A stretch of 64,000 nucleotides of DNA, taken from contig NC_018214.1 in NCBI RefSeq assembly GCF_000219625.1, forward strand, positions 1,860,001 to 1,924,000, written 5' to 3'. Both the position numbers and the translations under genes were made by a program. This document shows, one piece after another, positions 9,338 through 19,651 of the stretch. Within the stretch, counting starts at the first letter, position 1; each line of letters opens with the position of its first letter. Below the pieces are notes generated by a model, which saw only the letters and a list, made by a program, of their open reading frames with translations, ran no database searches and had not been told where the DNA came from. The DNA comes from Zymoseptoria tritici IPO323 (Eukaryota > Ascomycota > Dothideomycetes > Mycosphaerellales > Mycosphaerellaceae).

Positions 9338-12300
9338 TCAGTGATATGCGACCCCCTCGACAGTCCGCGGGCCTAAGATCCGAGCTATCATGCGTTTGAC
9401 CTCCGGTAGGGAATGCAAACGCTTCTCCACTCTCTCTCTCTTTGCGCCACTAGAGCTTACAATTCCGTGCTGCTTCCCAATAATCAGACACTGTGCAAGC
9501 GACTTGCAAGCACGGTTCTGCAACGGCCCTGGGGACTCCTCTGCGATCATCGCACCGAGTTCGTACGGGATAGCCTCGCCGACCAGCCAGTCGTGGGCTT
9601 TGACATTTTCCTGGCAGAGGACCAAGCATGATGCCGAGGGAACATCGAGGAAGCGGTCTTGGCCCTTTCCCTGAGCTTGCTGCGCGAACTGGAAGATACT
9701 CGTCATAAGGAGGTGTAATCTGGCAGAGTCGTGATTTGCGCTAATATTGGATAGTTCATGAACGCAAGCTTGATTTGCATCGCTGAACAAATCGGTCTCG
9801 TAATCGCTGCCGATGTATCCTTCGAAGAACTCTGCGACAACCCGAGAGAAATACTTGATCGGCCCTGCTTTCCGGTCCGCTATCATGGCAAAGTGAACGG
9901 TCAACAACGAAGCCGTTCGAAGGACAGCTTCTTTGCGCCTCCTGGCTCGGACGCAGTCATCGAAGTCATTGAGGAACTCGCGAACCCCGAAGTGAAAGAA
10001 TTCCAGCGCATCCCTCTCGCAGCTGATGTTGGCCCAACCCGAGATCGCCGCGGCTGTGATAGCAGTCCCTTCGCTCCATTTGTATTGGACAGTCGCAAGT
10101 TCCGTTTCCATGCCGGTGAAGACTGTAATCGCCAAGAGCGCATGGAGATCTCTCGGTGCAACCTTTTGCAAGATCTGTGTAGACAGTTCGCCCATGGAGT
10201 AAAGCCTCTTTGGATTTCTCGCTGCAATTAGGCCGAGAAAGAACATATGGTACAATTTTGCCCATTCTCGGAGTTCATCCGTTTTGTTCTCCTGAACAAG
10301 CTCCTGCAGTACCGATAGGCCATCCCAGCGGTCCAGTGCTACGAATTTGAGATAAAGAGACATCAGGCCCAGGACGAGAGGTAGACGGAGGGAAAGTCCA
10401 AGGCCTTTCATGACCATATTGACGAAGCGAGTTGAACGCTTAAATCGTGCGTCGAAGACCTTCTCTTGGAGCCCAAGTAGTTCTTCGACTCGCTGATCGA
10501 CGCAATCAGTTGGCTTTAGTAAAGGTGCTATTCCCAAGAGAGATGGTAGCTTGTCTACGCGGGCTCCATGCTCGAGTAACTTCTGCGTTATCTCCGTCGA
10601 ATTTGCCAGGATAGCTCGCATGAGCGGCGTGTCGGTATCGCCATGTTCGCCCTTGGCCTCGAGATAAGCCCCGTGTTCGAGCAGCACAGATACAACGGGC
10701 CCGTGCTGTCCAGTGACTGCGATATGGAGTGCGGTCAACATGCTTCGGTCTTTGGAATTGACACGGGCACCGCGGTCGAGCAAAAGCTCTGCCATTTCCC
10801 GATGACCCTGATCGACCGCCCACGACAATGGCGTTCGGCCATAGTTGTCCTTCTGCGAAAGAAGTCGAGCGTATTTGCTGAGCAGCATTTTCGCCCAAGG
10901 TACATTGCCAAAATATGCCGCGAAATGCAATAGCGTAAACGTTGGCGGACCTCGTCCGTTCTTCTCCTGAGCCCAGTATACTTTCCACCATGCGTCCCGG
11001 ACTGGAGAGTTGACCTGGAAAAATGGACGACCAAACGCAGATTGACCGTCGATGACTTTGATGGCGTGATGAAAATGCACCGGCCAGTACTGACTGGCAT
11101 AGGAGAGAAATGGGACGTTTTGCCACATTTCTTGAGGCCCTCCGAGGTTGCCAAAACTGCGCTCGATGTGCGCAAGGCACGTCTGCATAAGCCTTTCGTG
11201 GGTGTGTTCGTTCATATGAAACATACTGATCCCTTCGATGTTCTTGACTTGATCTCCTTGAAAGAACTCCTTCGCCGATTCGTGTACCAAGTTGATCACG
11301 TCACCTTCGATCTTCACAAGTAGCCCGCTGAGCCTGAGCCGGTTCACAAGCACTTGTTTGGCTGATAGAGTACCCACTGCCTCTGTAGATGTGGCCATGG
11401 TCAGCTCATCAAGCGTGAGTGGCCTGGCAGCGAGGACGATCCACTGAAGAATGGGGACTAGGACCTCTTTGTTGCTGATCTGCTGCAAAAGCCGTTGGTA
11501 GATCCCACTCAAGCCTTTGGGAAGATCTCGAAGAACGTCATCAATCTTGCTCCAATTTTGGCCACGAAGCTCGTTGACAGCAAACCCAACCCAAAGAAAG
11601 GTTCCGTCGGCGCCAGACAGCAAGGTCTGCTGAACCCGCCTGACTGATTCATCGGAAAGATGCTGTTCGACTGCCAGCTCAGCAACTTTGGCGGAAACAT
11701 ATCTTTCGATATCCTGCGAAATAATGGTGTCGGATGCGTCCAGAGAGATGCGCTGGAAGTGCCCGAGTCTGCTCTGAAGTAAGGCCGGCTGAGGTCGGGA
11801 AAGGATAATGAGTTTCAAGCTCGGGCTTTGTTTTTCCTCGGGCGTCGATATGTAGTTCACAATGGCATCGAGAAACTGTCCAAGTGAGTCTCTTGCACAC
11901 TCATCGAGACCGTCCAAGACACAGATTACCCGGGATCTGCTCTGTCGAAGTAGAGTCACAAAGGCTCTCCACAGAGGAACGAAATTCGAAGTCGTGTACT
12001 TGGTGGTCTCTGTCCCTTCGAATGAGCCCTTAATTTCCTTGGCCAGATGAGGGTGAAGGTCGATCCATTGATGCAGAAGGCCCCTCATTATCGTTACGGC
12101 TGAGTTTCGGTTCTTGTCGCGGTTACTGCAGAAGTAGTAAAGGAGAACAGCGTCAGTAGCGTCGGCCAACGGTTGTAGCACGCTCGTGATGTAAATCGAC
12201 AGCATGGTCTTCCCCTTGCCAGGACCACCGCAGATCCACAGAACCTGAAGCTTCGCATCTCTCAGCCACTCCTGATAGCGAACATGTCGTACTAGCCATT

Positions 12301-13345
12301 CGCAGGTGCCGTCGACTCTACGTCCCTTCAACGCAACAAGGGATTTTCGATCGACTTCCGGTCTCGTCAAAAGTAGAGCATCAAGTACGGGCGCGGCCTC
12401 GGCATACACTCTGGTGGCCAAAGGAGCGTTCGACACGGTGGGTATGAAAGAGACAACCTCTTTTGCATACGCTGCGGCGGCCACTGCAGCGTAACGTTGC
12501 CAGGCTTCAGACGTGTGCGAATCAGCGTAGTCACAAATGCCGCGGACCACCAAGTATCTGCCAGCATCTCTTGGCCGAGACGACATGGCCTCGAAGCAGA
12601 GAATGGTATTCTCTTGTGCAATTTTGTCCCGAATCGTCTCGTCACGCATCGGCGTCTCACCGGAGGCGATGGTGCCATAATGAACTCTTGGGCCTTGTAC
12701 ATTACCAGACTGGCGAGATTGGATCCCATCTGGACCGCGTATTCCTTCCTCGTGGTCGATATCTGGATGATCGTACATAGAATCGGAGATGACGTCGTGC
12801 TCTGGGGCAGGACAGCGAAAGTGGCTGGGGTCAGTCAGTACGGTTTCGGCGATGTACTGGTTCATCCTGCTCTCGTCTAAGATTGCAGCGGTCTCGGCTT
12901 TGCCCATGGCTATAAGCAATAATGGTGATGGCTGATCTAATACCCCATTGCGAACCGATGTGTACTTCAAGTGCACTCCAGCTGCATCGTATCGAATGAC
13001 AGCCGGCAAGCCAGCCATTGACTTGCTGACCACAACGTCTCCCAGCCGAATATCCTCCTTGGTATTGGGTACTCCTCCTGCGACGCCGACAATCAGAACA
13101 AAGCGGAGGGCCATGAAGCACGCATGCAGCTGTGTCGCCACCTTGGCTTCCGATGTTCTTCCGTTGGGATACGCCACGACGACATTATGCCCGTGGATGT
13201 CCCCTAGAATGTAATGCGTGTCATCTTCTGGACCATGGCCGGGGATTCGACGGTCATGAACGTGGTCGAGGATTGCTTTTGCTGCTGCAACTTCAACGGG
13301 CAGTGCGCAGATCCAACCAAGAGTGTAGTCTTCGCAGGGTGCCAT
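9338..13345 (-). CDS. PNP_UDP-NACHT-ankyrin NLR (STAND) protein
   Basis: Intronless, 1335 aa from the first ATG (MAPCEDYTLGWICALPVE). Residues about 8-315 form a nucleoside-phosphorylase-like (PNP_UDP) domain with IVGVAGGVPN...DIRLGDVVVS, HYGTIASGE and VRGICDYADSH. About 365-560 is a NACHT NTPase with P-loop GGPGKGKT (about 371-379) and Walker B VICVLDGLDEC. A winged-helix-like stretch follows, then four ankyrin repeats at about 800-935 (TLLHFAAYFGN, TPLSWAVDQGH, TALHIAVTGQH, TPLMRAILANS). The last 400 residues are helical and unassigned. Such NLRs are fungal intracellular receptors for self/non-self recognition, where ligand sensing by the repeats triggers NACHT oligomerisation and the N-terminal effector. 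Oddity: the usual CFEMEAAG substrate-binding motif of the PNP domain reads CFEAMSSRPRDAG. It converges on the C2H2-ankyrin gene (98 bp between stops). Confidence 0.93.
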   Translation of the reverse strand: MAPCEDYTLGWICALPVEVAAAKAILDHVHDRRIPGHGPEDDTHYILGDIHGHNVVVAYPNGRTSEAKVATQLHACFMALRFVLIVGVAGGVPNTKEDIRLGDVVVSKSMAGLPAVIRYDAAGVHLKYTSVRNGVLDQPSPLLLIAMGKAETAAILDESRMNQYIAETVLTDPSHFRCPAPEHDVISDSMYDHPDIDHEEGIRGPDGIQSRQSGNVQGPRVHYGTIASGETPMRDETIRDKIAQENTILCFEAMSSRPRDAGRYLVVRGICDYADSHTSEAWQRYAAVAAAAYAKEVVSFIPTVSNAPLATRVYAEAAPVLDALLLTRPEVDRKSLVALKGRRVDGTCEWLVRHVRYQEWLRDAKLQVLWICGGPGKGKTMLSIYITSVLQPLADATDAVLLYYFCSNRDKNRNSAVTIMRGLLHQWIDLHPHLAKEIKGSFEGTETTKYTTSNFVPLWRAFVTLLRQSRSRVICVLDGLDECARDSLGQFLDAIVNYISTPEEKQSPSLKLIILSRPQPALLQSRLGHFQRISLDASDTIISQDIERYVSAKVAELAVEQHLSDESVRRVQQTLLSGADGTFLWVGFAVNELRGQNWSKIDDVLRDLPKGLSGIYQRLLQQISNKEVLVPILQWIVLAARPLTLDELTMATSTEAVGTLSAKQVLVNRLRLSGLLVKIEGDVINLVHESAKEFFQGDQVKNIEGISMFHMNEHTHERLMQTCLAHIERSFGNLGGPQEMWQNVPFLSYASQYWPVHFHHAIKVIDGQSAFGRPFFQVNSPVRDAWWKVYWAQEKNGRGPPTFTLLHFAAYFGNVPWAKMLLSKYARLLSQKDNYGRTPLSWAVDQGHREMAELLLDRGARVNSKDRSMLTALHIAVTGQHGPVVSVLLEHGAYLEAKGEHGDTDTPLMRAILANSTEITQKLLEHGARVDKLPSLLGIAPLLKPTDCVDQRVEELLGLQEKVFDARFKRSTRFVNMVMKGLGLSLRLPLVLGLMSLYLKFVALDRWDGLSVLQELVQENKTDELREWAKLYHMFFLGLIAARNPKRLYSMGELSTQILQKVAPRDLHALLAITVFTGMETELATVQYKWSEGTAITAAAISGWANISCERDALEFFHFGVREFLNDFDDCVRARRRKEAVLRTASLLTVHFAMIADRKAGPIKYFSRVVAEFFEGYIGSDYETDLFSDANQACVHELSNISANHDSARLHLLMTSIFQFAQQAQGKGQDRFLDVPSASCLVLCQENVKAHDWLVGEAIPYELGAMIAEESPGPLQNRACKSLAQCLIIGKQHGIVSSSGAKRERVEKRLHSLPEVKRMIARILGPRTVEGVAYH

Positions 13346-14128
13346 GTCCGGCCGCAGAACAGTTCGATAACACCAGTGGCGTATTTGCAATGGCACAATT
13401 GCCAACGTGCCAGCTTGAGGGTTGGGCTATATGGCTTCCACGACTTCGGATGAAGTGTCCCCGTGCTGTCGGTGAGCGTTTTGTTCGTAGCCGTATTTGT
13501 CGATTCGCGCCAGTCTCGCGGCGGCGGAAACGGATGAGTTGTCGATGTCTGTTCCGGTTGATGGACTGCGAACAGGATGTTTGGTCCTTACTTGGTCGCT
13601 TGTGCCTGTCCAACGACGGTATAGTTTTGATATTAGGACATTGGGCGAGTCACGCAAACGCATATAGAATGGCGAACCGAGAGCATGGGCGCACAGAGAC
13701 CTCCCCAGTCCCTTCATCACGGCGCCTTTGAGCAGACTCTCGATGGCTCCTCGCTCCGCACGTACCTCCCTCCGTACAAACTGGTGCAGGTGCATAAGCG
13801 AAACATGACCACTACAATTCTGCAGTTGAGTGATCGTGACAGTCAATCACAGCGGCAAGCGCCGCTGTATTTTTTGGCCCCACACAAACCCATGTCTATG
13901 TTGTCCGCTCGACTGCTGGAGTGGTTCAGGGCAGCTTGTCCCGGCCCGACGAACTCCGCCCCGCTCAGAACACATCTGATTTCGATTGGGTGCCGTCGCT
14001 CTACCCACGCTTTGTGAGCACGTACTGCATGGGATCTTTGCAAGGATCCCGGTGACGGATCTGACGGTGGGGGGCGCGAGGCCAGGGCGGGCCCGGCGCT
14101 TAGGCAGGTTTGACCCCATGAGTGATCG
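13346..14128. other. intergenic region, divergent promoters of NLR and PAQR genes
   Basis: 783 bp. Open frames on both strands are present but look non-coding (no family resemblance, rich in Arg/Ser/His as in chance frames). I see no repeat or RNA gene. Confidence 0.5.
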
Positions 14129-15322
14129 ATGGAGCAGCAAAACGGCCCATGGTACAAAGACCACTCTTTCCCATCTGTATTTCACCTTTGGGACCGAGGT
14201 GGCATCCCGACCTCAACAGCAGTCACACAAGCAATGGCATCTGGTCCCCGTCTTCGAGCTCCACCGTCCGCGGAGGTGCTGCACAGCAGAGCAATGGATT
14301 CGACCAGCGACACCACTATCAAGGCCAGCAAGGCAGGACGTCCAGTCCTCCTCTCCTTCGCCGATATGCCGGACTGGTTTCAACGTGATAACAACAAGTG
14401 GATTCTCCATGGCTACCGACCGATTTCTGGATCTGTTCGCATATCCTTCCGCAGCTGGTCATACGTTCACAATGAGTCAGTCAACATCTATTCACACCTC
14501 ATTCCAGCGGCTCTCTTCCTGTTCGGCGAGTGGGGTGTCCAGCAGTATCTCACTCAGCGATACCCCGGAGTCGCGGCTGCCGATCGCATTGCCTTTTCCA
14601 TCTTCATGGTCGCGGCCGTGACCTGTCTGTCATTATCAGCGACCTACCACACCTTGCTGAATCACTCCCAACACATGGAACATGTTTGTCTGCGGCTGGA
14701 CATGCTGGGCGTCGTGATATTCATACTTGGCGACCTCGTCTTGGGAATCTATGTGATATTCTGGTGCGAGCCTCTGCCTCGCATTATATACTGGTCCTTG
14801 GTTAGTCCATGTCTTTGTATCATCAGATTCTCGACTTTGGCATCTGAGTCTGACTTCGTGTTTTTCTGGATTAGGTATCGATCTTTGGCACCTTGACCAT
14901 CGTCATGACATTACATCCCAAGTATCAGGGCAACAAATACCGTACATTTCGAGCTTTGATGTTCGTGGCAACTGGCATGTGCGGCGTTGCGCCCTTGATC
15001 CATGGGTTTTTTGCGTTCGGCACGTCGCAGATGATGAGAAAAGCATTCCCTTACACCATGGCGAAAGCAGGCTGCCTACTTTCCGGGGTCTCGTTCTACG
15101 CAGTAAGTCTCCCTCGAAGTGCTGCACTCAAGAAGAGTTGATTCCAATATATGAAATTGCCAGACCAGATATCCCGAAAGCAGTTATCCAGGCAAATTCG
15201 ACCTCTGGGGCTCCCATTCGATCTTCCACGTTCTGGTGGTTTGCGCGGCTGTGGTCCAGCTCGTGGGTTATCTGGACGCCTACGACTACGCCCACGCTTA
15301 TTTGACTTGCTCCTCTCCGTGA
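14129..15322 (+). CDS. PAQR/hemolysin-III family 7TM protein (adiponectin-receptor-like, IZH type)
   Basis: Three exons, join(14129..14800,14875..15102,15164..15322), all phase 0, 352 aa. The family comprises seven-helix membrane proteins with a buried zinc site, related to adiponectin receptors and yeast Izh proteins (lipid and zinc homeostasis, ceramidase-like activity). Visible: a cytosolic N-terminus with WILHGYRPISGSVRISFRSWSYVHNESVNIYSHLIP (the usual N-terminal signature, in pieces), SATYHTLLNHSQHMEHVCLRLD (conserved Ser, His and Asp) after TM2, and HSIFHVLVV near the end with the paired histidines. The start at 14129 is the first ATG; a later Met at about residue 36 would also leave the core intact. 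Confidence 0.93.
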
Positions 15323-16482
15323 TTTGCTTGTCTTCTCTGAAGGGAGAAGCCTCCAATATCGGGAACCGTTGGCCTTCCCATGCCTTTGTACCGTCGCGCC
15401 GCTTAACGGAATATCAACGAATACAGCTTTGATGTTTTGAAGGCAACCTCGCTGCAGCTGATGCTCAACTGCATTTCCCTCCCTATTTCCTTTGCGCCTC
15501 TCAGGATCCAATGGCGGCACAATGATCCAAGTGCAGGAGATATCTTCACAAACACGAACTCTGGTTGCACATTCCACGGGGCCTAAGGTAGCCACCGAGA
15601 TGTTCATCTCGGCATCACTGTCAGGATTGCACGAATGCAGCAACATGGCCGCGACCCGAGCTACTGCTTTGAGACATCACGAGCCGCCTGAGGTCGTATC
15701 AAGAAGCACAATCGAGTCCAGAGCGGTCCTTGCCCAGGACGTTTGACGACAGGCAAGACAACATTCAATTACAAAGCCATCCTCAGACCAAGCACATACG
15801 ACCACAGGTACATGAAAAATCAGCATCCCGTCCGATCTGCTACGACAATCGTGTAACCGCCGCATCAGTACTCAAGTTGGTGACAATTGGGGAATCCGCG
15901 GTGTTGTATGTTTTTGCTCGCAAGCTACGCGGTAGGTAGTTTTTGCCTGTTAGTCTCGGTCTCACTCCGGTGTGAGACCCACGCTGCGGCGATGCCTCTT
16001 TCGAAAGCACTTCGTGTCTATGGCACAGGACATACTGCATTTTATGCTGCAAGAGCCCAGCCATGGAGATCTTTCAACTTCAACAGAAAGCAGTCTGCTT
16101 TGCATCCCGAAGCGAACGCCGCCGCAACTCACGAAGACGTTCGTTTCATCCGGGATGTGTTTTGTCTCCTGTCCAATTCATTCACCACTCTTTTCTGCTC
16201 AGTGGCCCAATGACTCGCGACAAACGCTTCCGCGCATACTGACTCTGGAAGCATGATTTTAGATGATAGCATCTGGTTGCGCATTCCACGAGGCTTGGCC
16301 ACGTGGGTTTGCAGTCTGGAATGTGGCAACCTCTTTGTAGGTCCCGGATGGCCGACATCCGTTTGCGCTTTGTTTATTCACTGCGTCTTTCCTAATCGAT
16401 ATGTCTGTCCTATTTGCTAAAATGGCTCTTGCACATCCTCGACGGTAACATCGGAAGGATTCTCACACCACTACCGCACCAC
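15323..16482. other. intergenic region between PAQR and GPCR-like genes
   Basis: 1160 bp, both neighbours on the + strand. Open frames here are short and have no recognisable product. No repeat was seen. It presumably holds the 3' UTR of the PAQR gene and the promoter of the GPCR-like gene. Confidence 0.5.
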
Positions 16483-17959
16483 ATGGCGGACCCCTATCCC
16501 GGACTAGCACAGAACCTGCTCAACGTCGACTCGGAAGGTTGTCCAGCTCCTTTCATCGGCGAGTCGTTACATCCCTACAGAGGTGGATGTAAGTTTGCCA
16601 CTGGTCCGGCTCATTTGAAGACAGCACACTGACTCCGATCATACAGTCCGCGAAGGCAGAAACTGCGCCGTAAACCCTCTCGTTACCACGCCGAATGCTT
16701 CCCGATGTTGCATACCATGTCCCGTGTACGACTACACATACAGATCGGACTTCCGACGCCTGACAGATGGCGCAGCCTGGGTTCACCTCGCGGGCTTCAT
16801 CCTGTGCAGCTTCCTGCTCATATCCCACATCGTACTCCCTGCCAAAGTCACCAGAAGAGCATACATCAACATGATACTTCTCGCGGGCATCATGGTCCTC
16901 GAGCTAGGATTCATTATCCCTCTTGCGCGCCAGCCACCACAATGCTTCGACGCCGTCACACCCAACGGCATGCAGAGTAACCGTACATGCGCAGTGTCTG
17001 GCGGATTCGCAGCCCTTGGTGGCATGACGCTGGTCAGCTGGGTCCTGGTCCGCGCTCTCTTCATGCACCTGCAAATCTGCTGGAACATCGTCATCGACGG
17101 GACATACTACCTCGCCGCCAACATCATCACCTGGTCCACCGTCATCGCCCTGACCACCGCCGTACTCGCTCACGTCGGCGTATCCTTCCGCTTCGGAGGC
17201 TATTGCCACGTCAACGTCGGCAGCTTCTCAACCTACTGGGGCTGGCTCCTCGCCTTCGCCGGCCTTTCCCTCCTCCTCCAACTCATGACCTTCGCCTACT
17301 GCGTCAAAGTCTACCTCAGCGCCGCCTTCTCGGGCCGCCAACAACTCACCTCATCCAGCCAGGACGCCTCCAGCTCTCTTGCCGGCACGACCAAGTCCCG
17401 CAACGCCCTCGTCGCCGCCCGCAGACTCCGCTCCGTGCTCCTCCTCCAATGGCGCTCCCTCCTCATTGTCACAATCGCCATTTTCACCACTGCCTGGATC
17501 TCCATCATCTTCGTCTACTTCGATGATCTACTCACTCAGAAAGCATTCGCCGAGACCGACGAGCTGATCCCCTGGATCCTGTGCCTCATCGCCTCGCAGG
17601 ACGCCGCGCGATGTGCGCACTTGGCGGGCGCGTTTGTCATTTCGGAGGAGATTGCATTGGCGACATTGTACATCCTCGCATTGGTGGGTGTGGAAGCATT
17701 CTTTCTGCTGTTTCGGAGGGAGATGATGACGGCCTGGGTGGAATTGGTTAAGAAACTGTTTGGCAAAAAGGACAAGCGGAGTTCGGGAGAGGTTGACGTG
17801 AACGGGGCGCGGACTTGGGGTTTCAAGCGTGAGAGTGGTGGGCTTGGGAGCAAGCCGAATGGAGTTCTTGGGAACGAGCAAAGTTCAAGGGCGAGTGATG
17901 ATGGGGATCAGAGAGAGAAGCTTGGTGAGAAGGAGGCGCATGTTGGAGTGGCCATGTAG
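16483..17959 (+). CDS. fungal seven-transmembrane GPCR-like protein
   Basis: Two exons, join(16483..16588,16647..17959), 472 aa; the 58-bp intron has GTAAGT...ACAG. The N-terminal 80 residues are extracellular-type and Cys-rich (GCPAPFIGE, NCAVNP, ASRCCIPCPVYDY). Seven hydrophobic helices follow at about residues 93-115, 125-145, 165-185, 197-225, 235-260, 300-325 and 355-385, then a basic cytosolic tail of about 85 residues with FGKKDKRSS. The N-terminal Cys pattern followed by 7TM resembles fungal Frizzled/Smoothened-like or cAMP-receptor-like GPCRs without a classical CRD; I am sure of the membrane topology class, less sure of the subfamily. The last codons (..GVAM, stop) are part of a duplicated segment found again at 19448. 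Confidence 0.85.
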
Positions 17960-18045
17960 CGGGCGAAGCTTGTATTCAAACAATATCAAGAAGTCTCTCC
18001 AATGGCCTTCAGATGATGCAATGCTTGGAGTTCGAAAATGTTCGA

Positions 18046-18146
18046 TATCGGTTCGATGTCGATTCGATGTCGGTGGGTTGCTTTCGGTCGATTCGATGTC
18101 GGTGGTATCGATGTTCGGTGGTATCGATGTCGGGCGGATTCAATGT
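18046..18146 (+). repeat. degenerate GATGTCGG-type minisatellite
   Basis: At least seven imperfect copies of a TTCGATGTCGGTGG-like unit are visible in about 100 bp. A shorter version of the same array lies at 19525-19575 in the second duplication arm. It is non-coding, downstream of the small secreted protein gene. Confidence 0.75.
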
Positions 18147-18329
18147 CGTGCACGGGTACACATCCCTAAACTAAGGCTGTGCGTTGCTCAAAATCTGGAC
18201 GTGTTCGATGTCGGCGTGTTCGACATCCTACAAGGTCGACGTGGGACCCCCTTTGTGTCCGGGATCGCCGCCTGTGCCACCACCCTGAGGATAACCCATT
18301 AGCACACCAAAGGCAACGTGTACGGGACA

Positions 18330-18826
18330 CTAGACTCTGGGACATACCCCTTCACATGATCCGGGCAACTGTAGAGCAGATTAGCAAGGTCGGCGCCTGA
18401 ACAGTGAACATTCTCGGAGACTTACGCAGACGTCGCTTCCGGCCGGCGTGTCCGAAGTCCGCGAGGTCAACGCTGGGCCCCCCTTCTTTCCGGGATCGTT
18501 GCCTATGCCACCACTCTGAGGGGCATAAAGGATCAGCACACAGACCAAAGTAAACGTACACGAGACACCAGACTCTGGGACATACTCCTTCGCATGATCC
18601 GGGCAACTGTAGACCAGATTAGCGAGGTCGTTGCCTGAACAGTGAACGTTCTCGGAAGCTTACACAGGCGTCGCTTCTGGCCACCGATTTGTCCTGTCGT
18701 GGCTACGTTAGGGTCTGTGGCTGTGCATAGCAGTCGATGGGTCAAACGTACTCCTGGAACAGGAACAGGAGCCGCGAAAGCTGCCGCGAACAGCATAGCG
18801 AGCGTGGAGATGGCAAGGAACTGCAT
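18330..18826 (-). CDS. small secreted protein 1 with duplicated Cys-containing exons
   Basis: Proposed five exons, complement(18330..18368,18426..18515,18562..18606,18664..18693,18752..18826), 92 aa; all introns GT-AG and all joins phase 0. Residues 1-19 are a signal peptide (MQFLAISTLAMLFAAAFAAP). The mature part is short, with Cys in SDAC, LPGSCEGVCPRV, SDVC and again LPGSCEGVCPRV. The exon pair ending ..SDAC and starting LPGSC is repeated with its intervening intron (roughly 18690-18470 and 18450-18225), so the protein grew by internal duplication. The second copy ends at a TAG where the first copy reads TGG. Looks like an effector-type or cell-surface secreted peptide; function unknown. 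A paralogue lies at 19652-20041. Splicing is inferred. Confidence 0.6.
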
Positions 18827-19651
18827 GTCTGCGATTTGCGAGGGCTCCCAGTTGAGATGGTTGATCCTGGTAGTGTTAGACGGATATGGTATTTTGGAGC
18901 TGGTGCTGCTCACAGGAATTCTTCTTGGGTATGGATTGTCTTGGATCCGTTGCAAAGGTCGCAGAAAACAAGTAGAGGTCGCTGAGAGAGGATTTGGGAA
19001 GTTCCTCGTGATAAGTATGAACTTTAGATCCTGGTACTCTCCTGAAATTCGATCGATTTCGATGGTCATTGCAAGTCGATCTCCTGATCATCCCGGACAC
19101 GGCTGTTTTCGGGCGTGGAAAGAATCCCATGTCAGACCAGTTCCCCTCTAGAACTAGTGCTTACAGCGTGTGAACGCATCGGCGAGTCGGCGTGAACAGC
19201 CTTCCGTCGAGCAGCTCAATGCGAGCGTGATCGCACCAATATGGGTGAGTTTTCGTGCGTACTATATTAGCTCAACTTGTTAACAGAGTGGGTGTTCACT
19301 CCGATGCGTTCACATCCTGTATATCACGAACCTCTGTGAGAAGCACTGGTGACTGCTTTGATCTATGTCCGAAGGGTGTCGAATTGCACGGCCATAAAAA
19401 TAATGAACAGAGAGAAAAACCTGTTGACGAGGAGCCTCATCAACGGGTGGCCATTGAGCGGACATAAAGCTTGTATTCAAGAGATGTTTTAGTCTTAAAT
19501 CGCCGCTAAAGTCTCGGAGGTTGGAAGTGAACGATGTCGTCGTGATGGATGTCGGTGATTTGGATGTCGGTAGGTTTGGTGGCGACGGATCAATGGTTGG
19601 CGGCGTATTTGATGGCGTGTGCCGGTGCACAGCCATCAGGTCACACTGCGC

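Larger units (their letters stand above)
17949..19105. repeat. segmental tandem duplication, copy A
   Basis: This block begins in the last codons of the GPCR-like gene (gtggccatgtagcgggcgaa, then gcttgtattcaa). It contains a GATGTCGG-rich array, then the small secreted protein gene 1 on the - strand, and ends with gcaagtcgatctcctgatca. The same order with diverged sequence occurs at 19448-20300 in the same orientation. Confidence 0.75.

Noticed and set aside
13427..13846. 139-codon - strand frame upstream of the NLR, possible extra 5' exon
   Set aside because: No splice join to the NLR was convincing and the NLR already starts at a normal family N-terminus.
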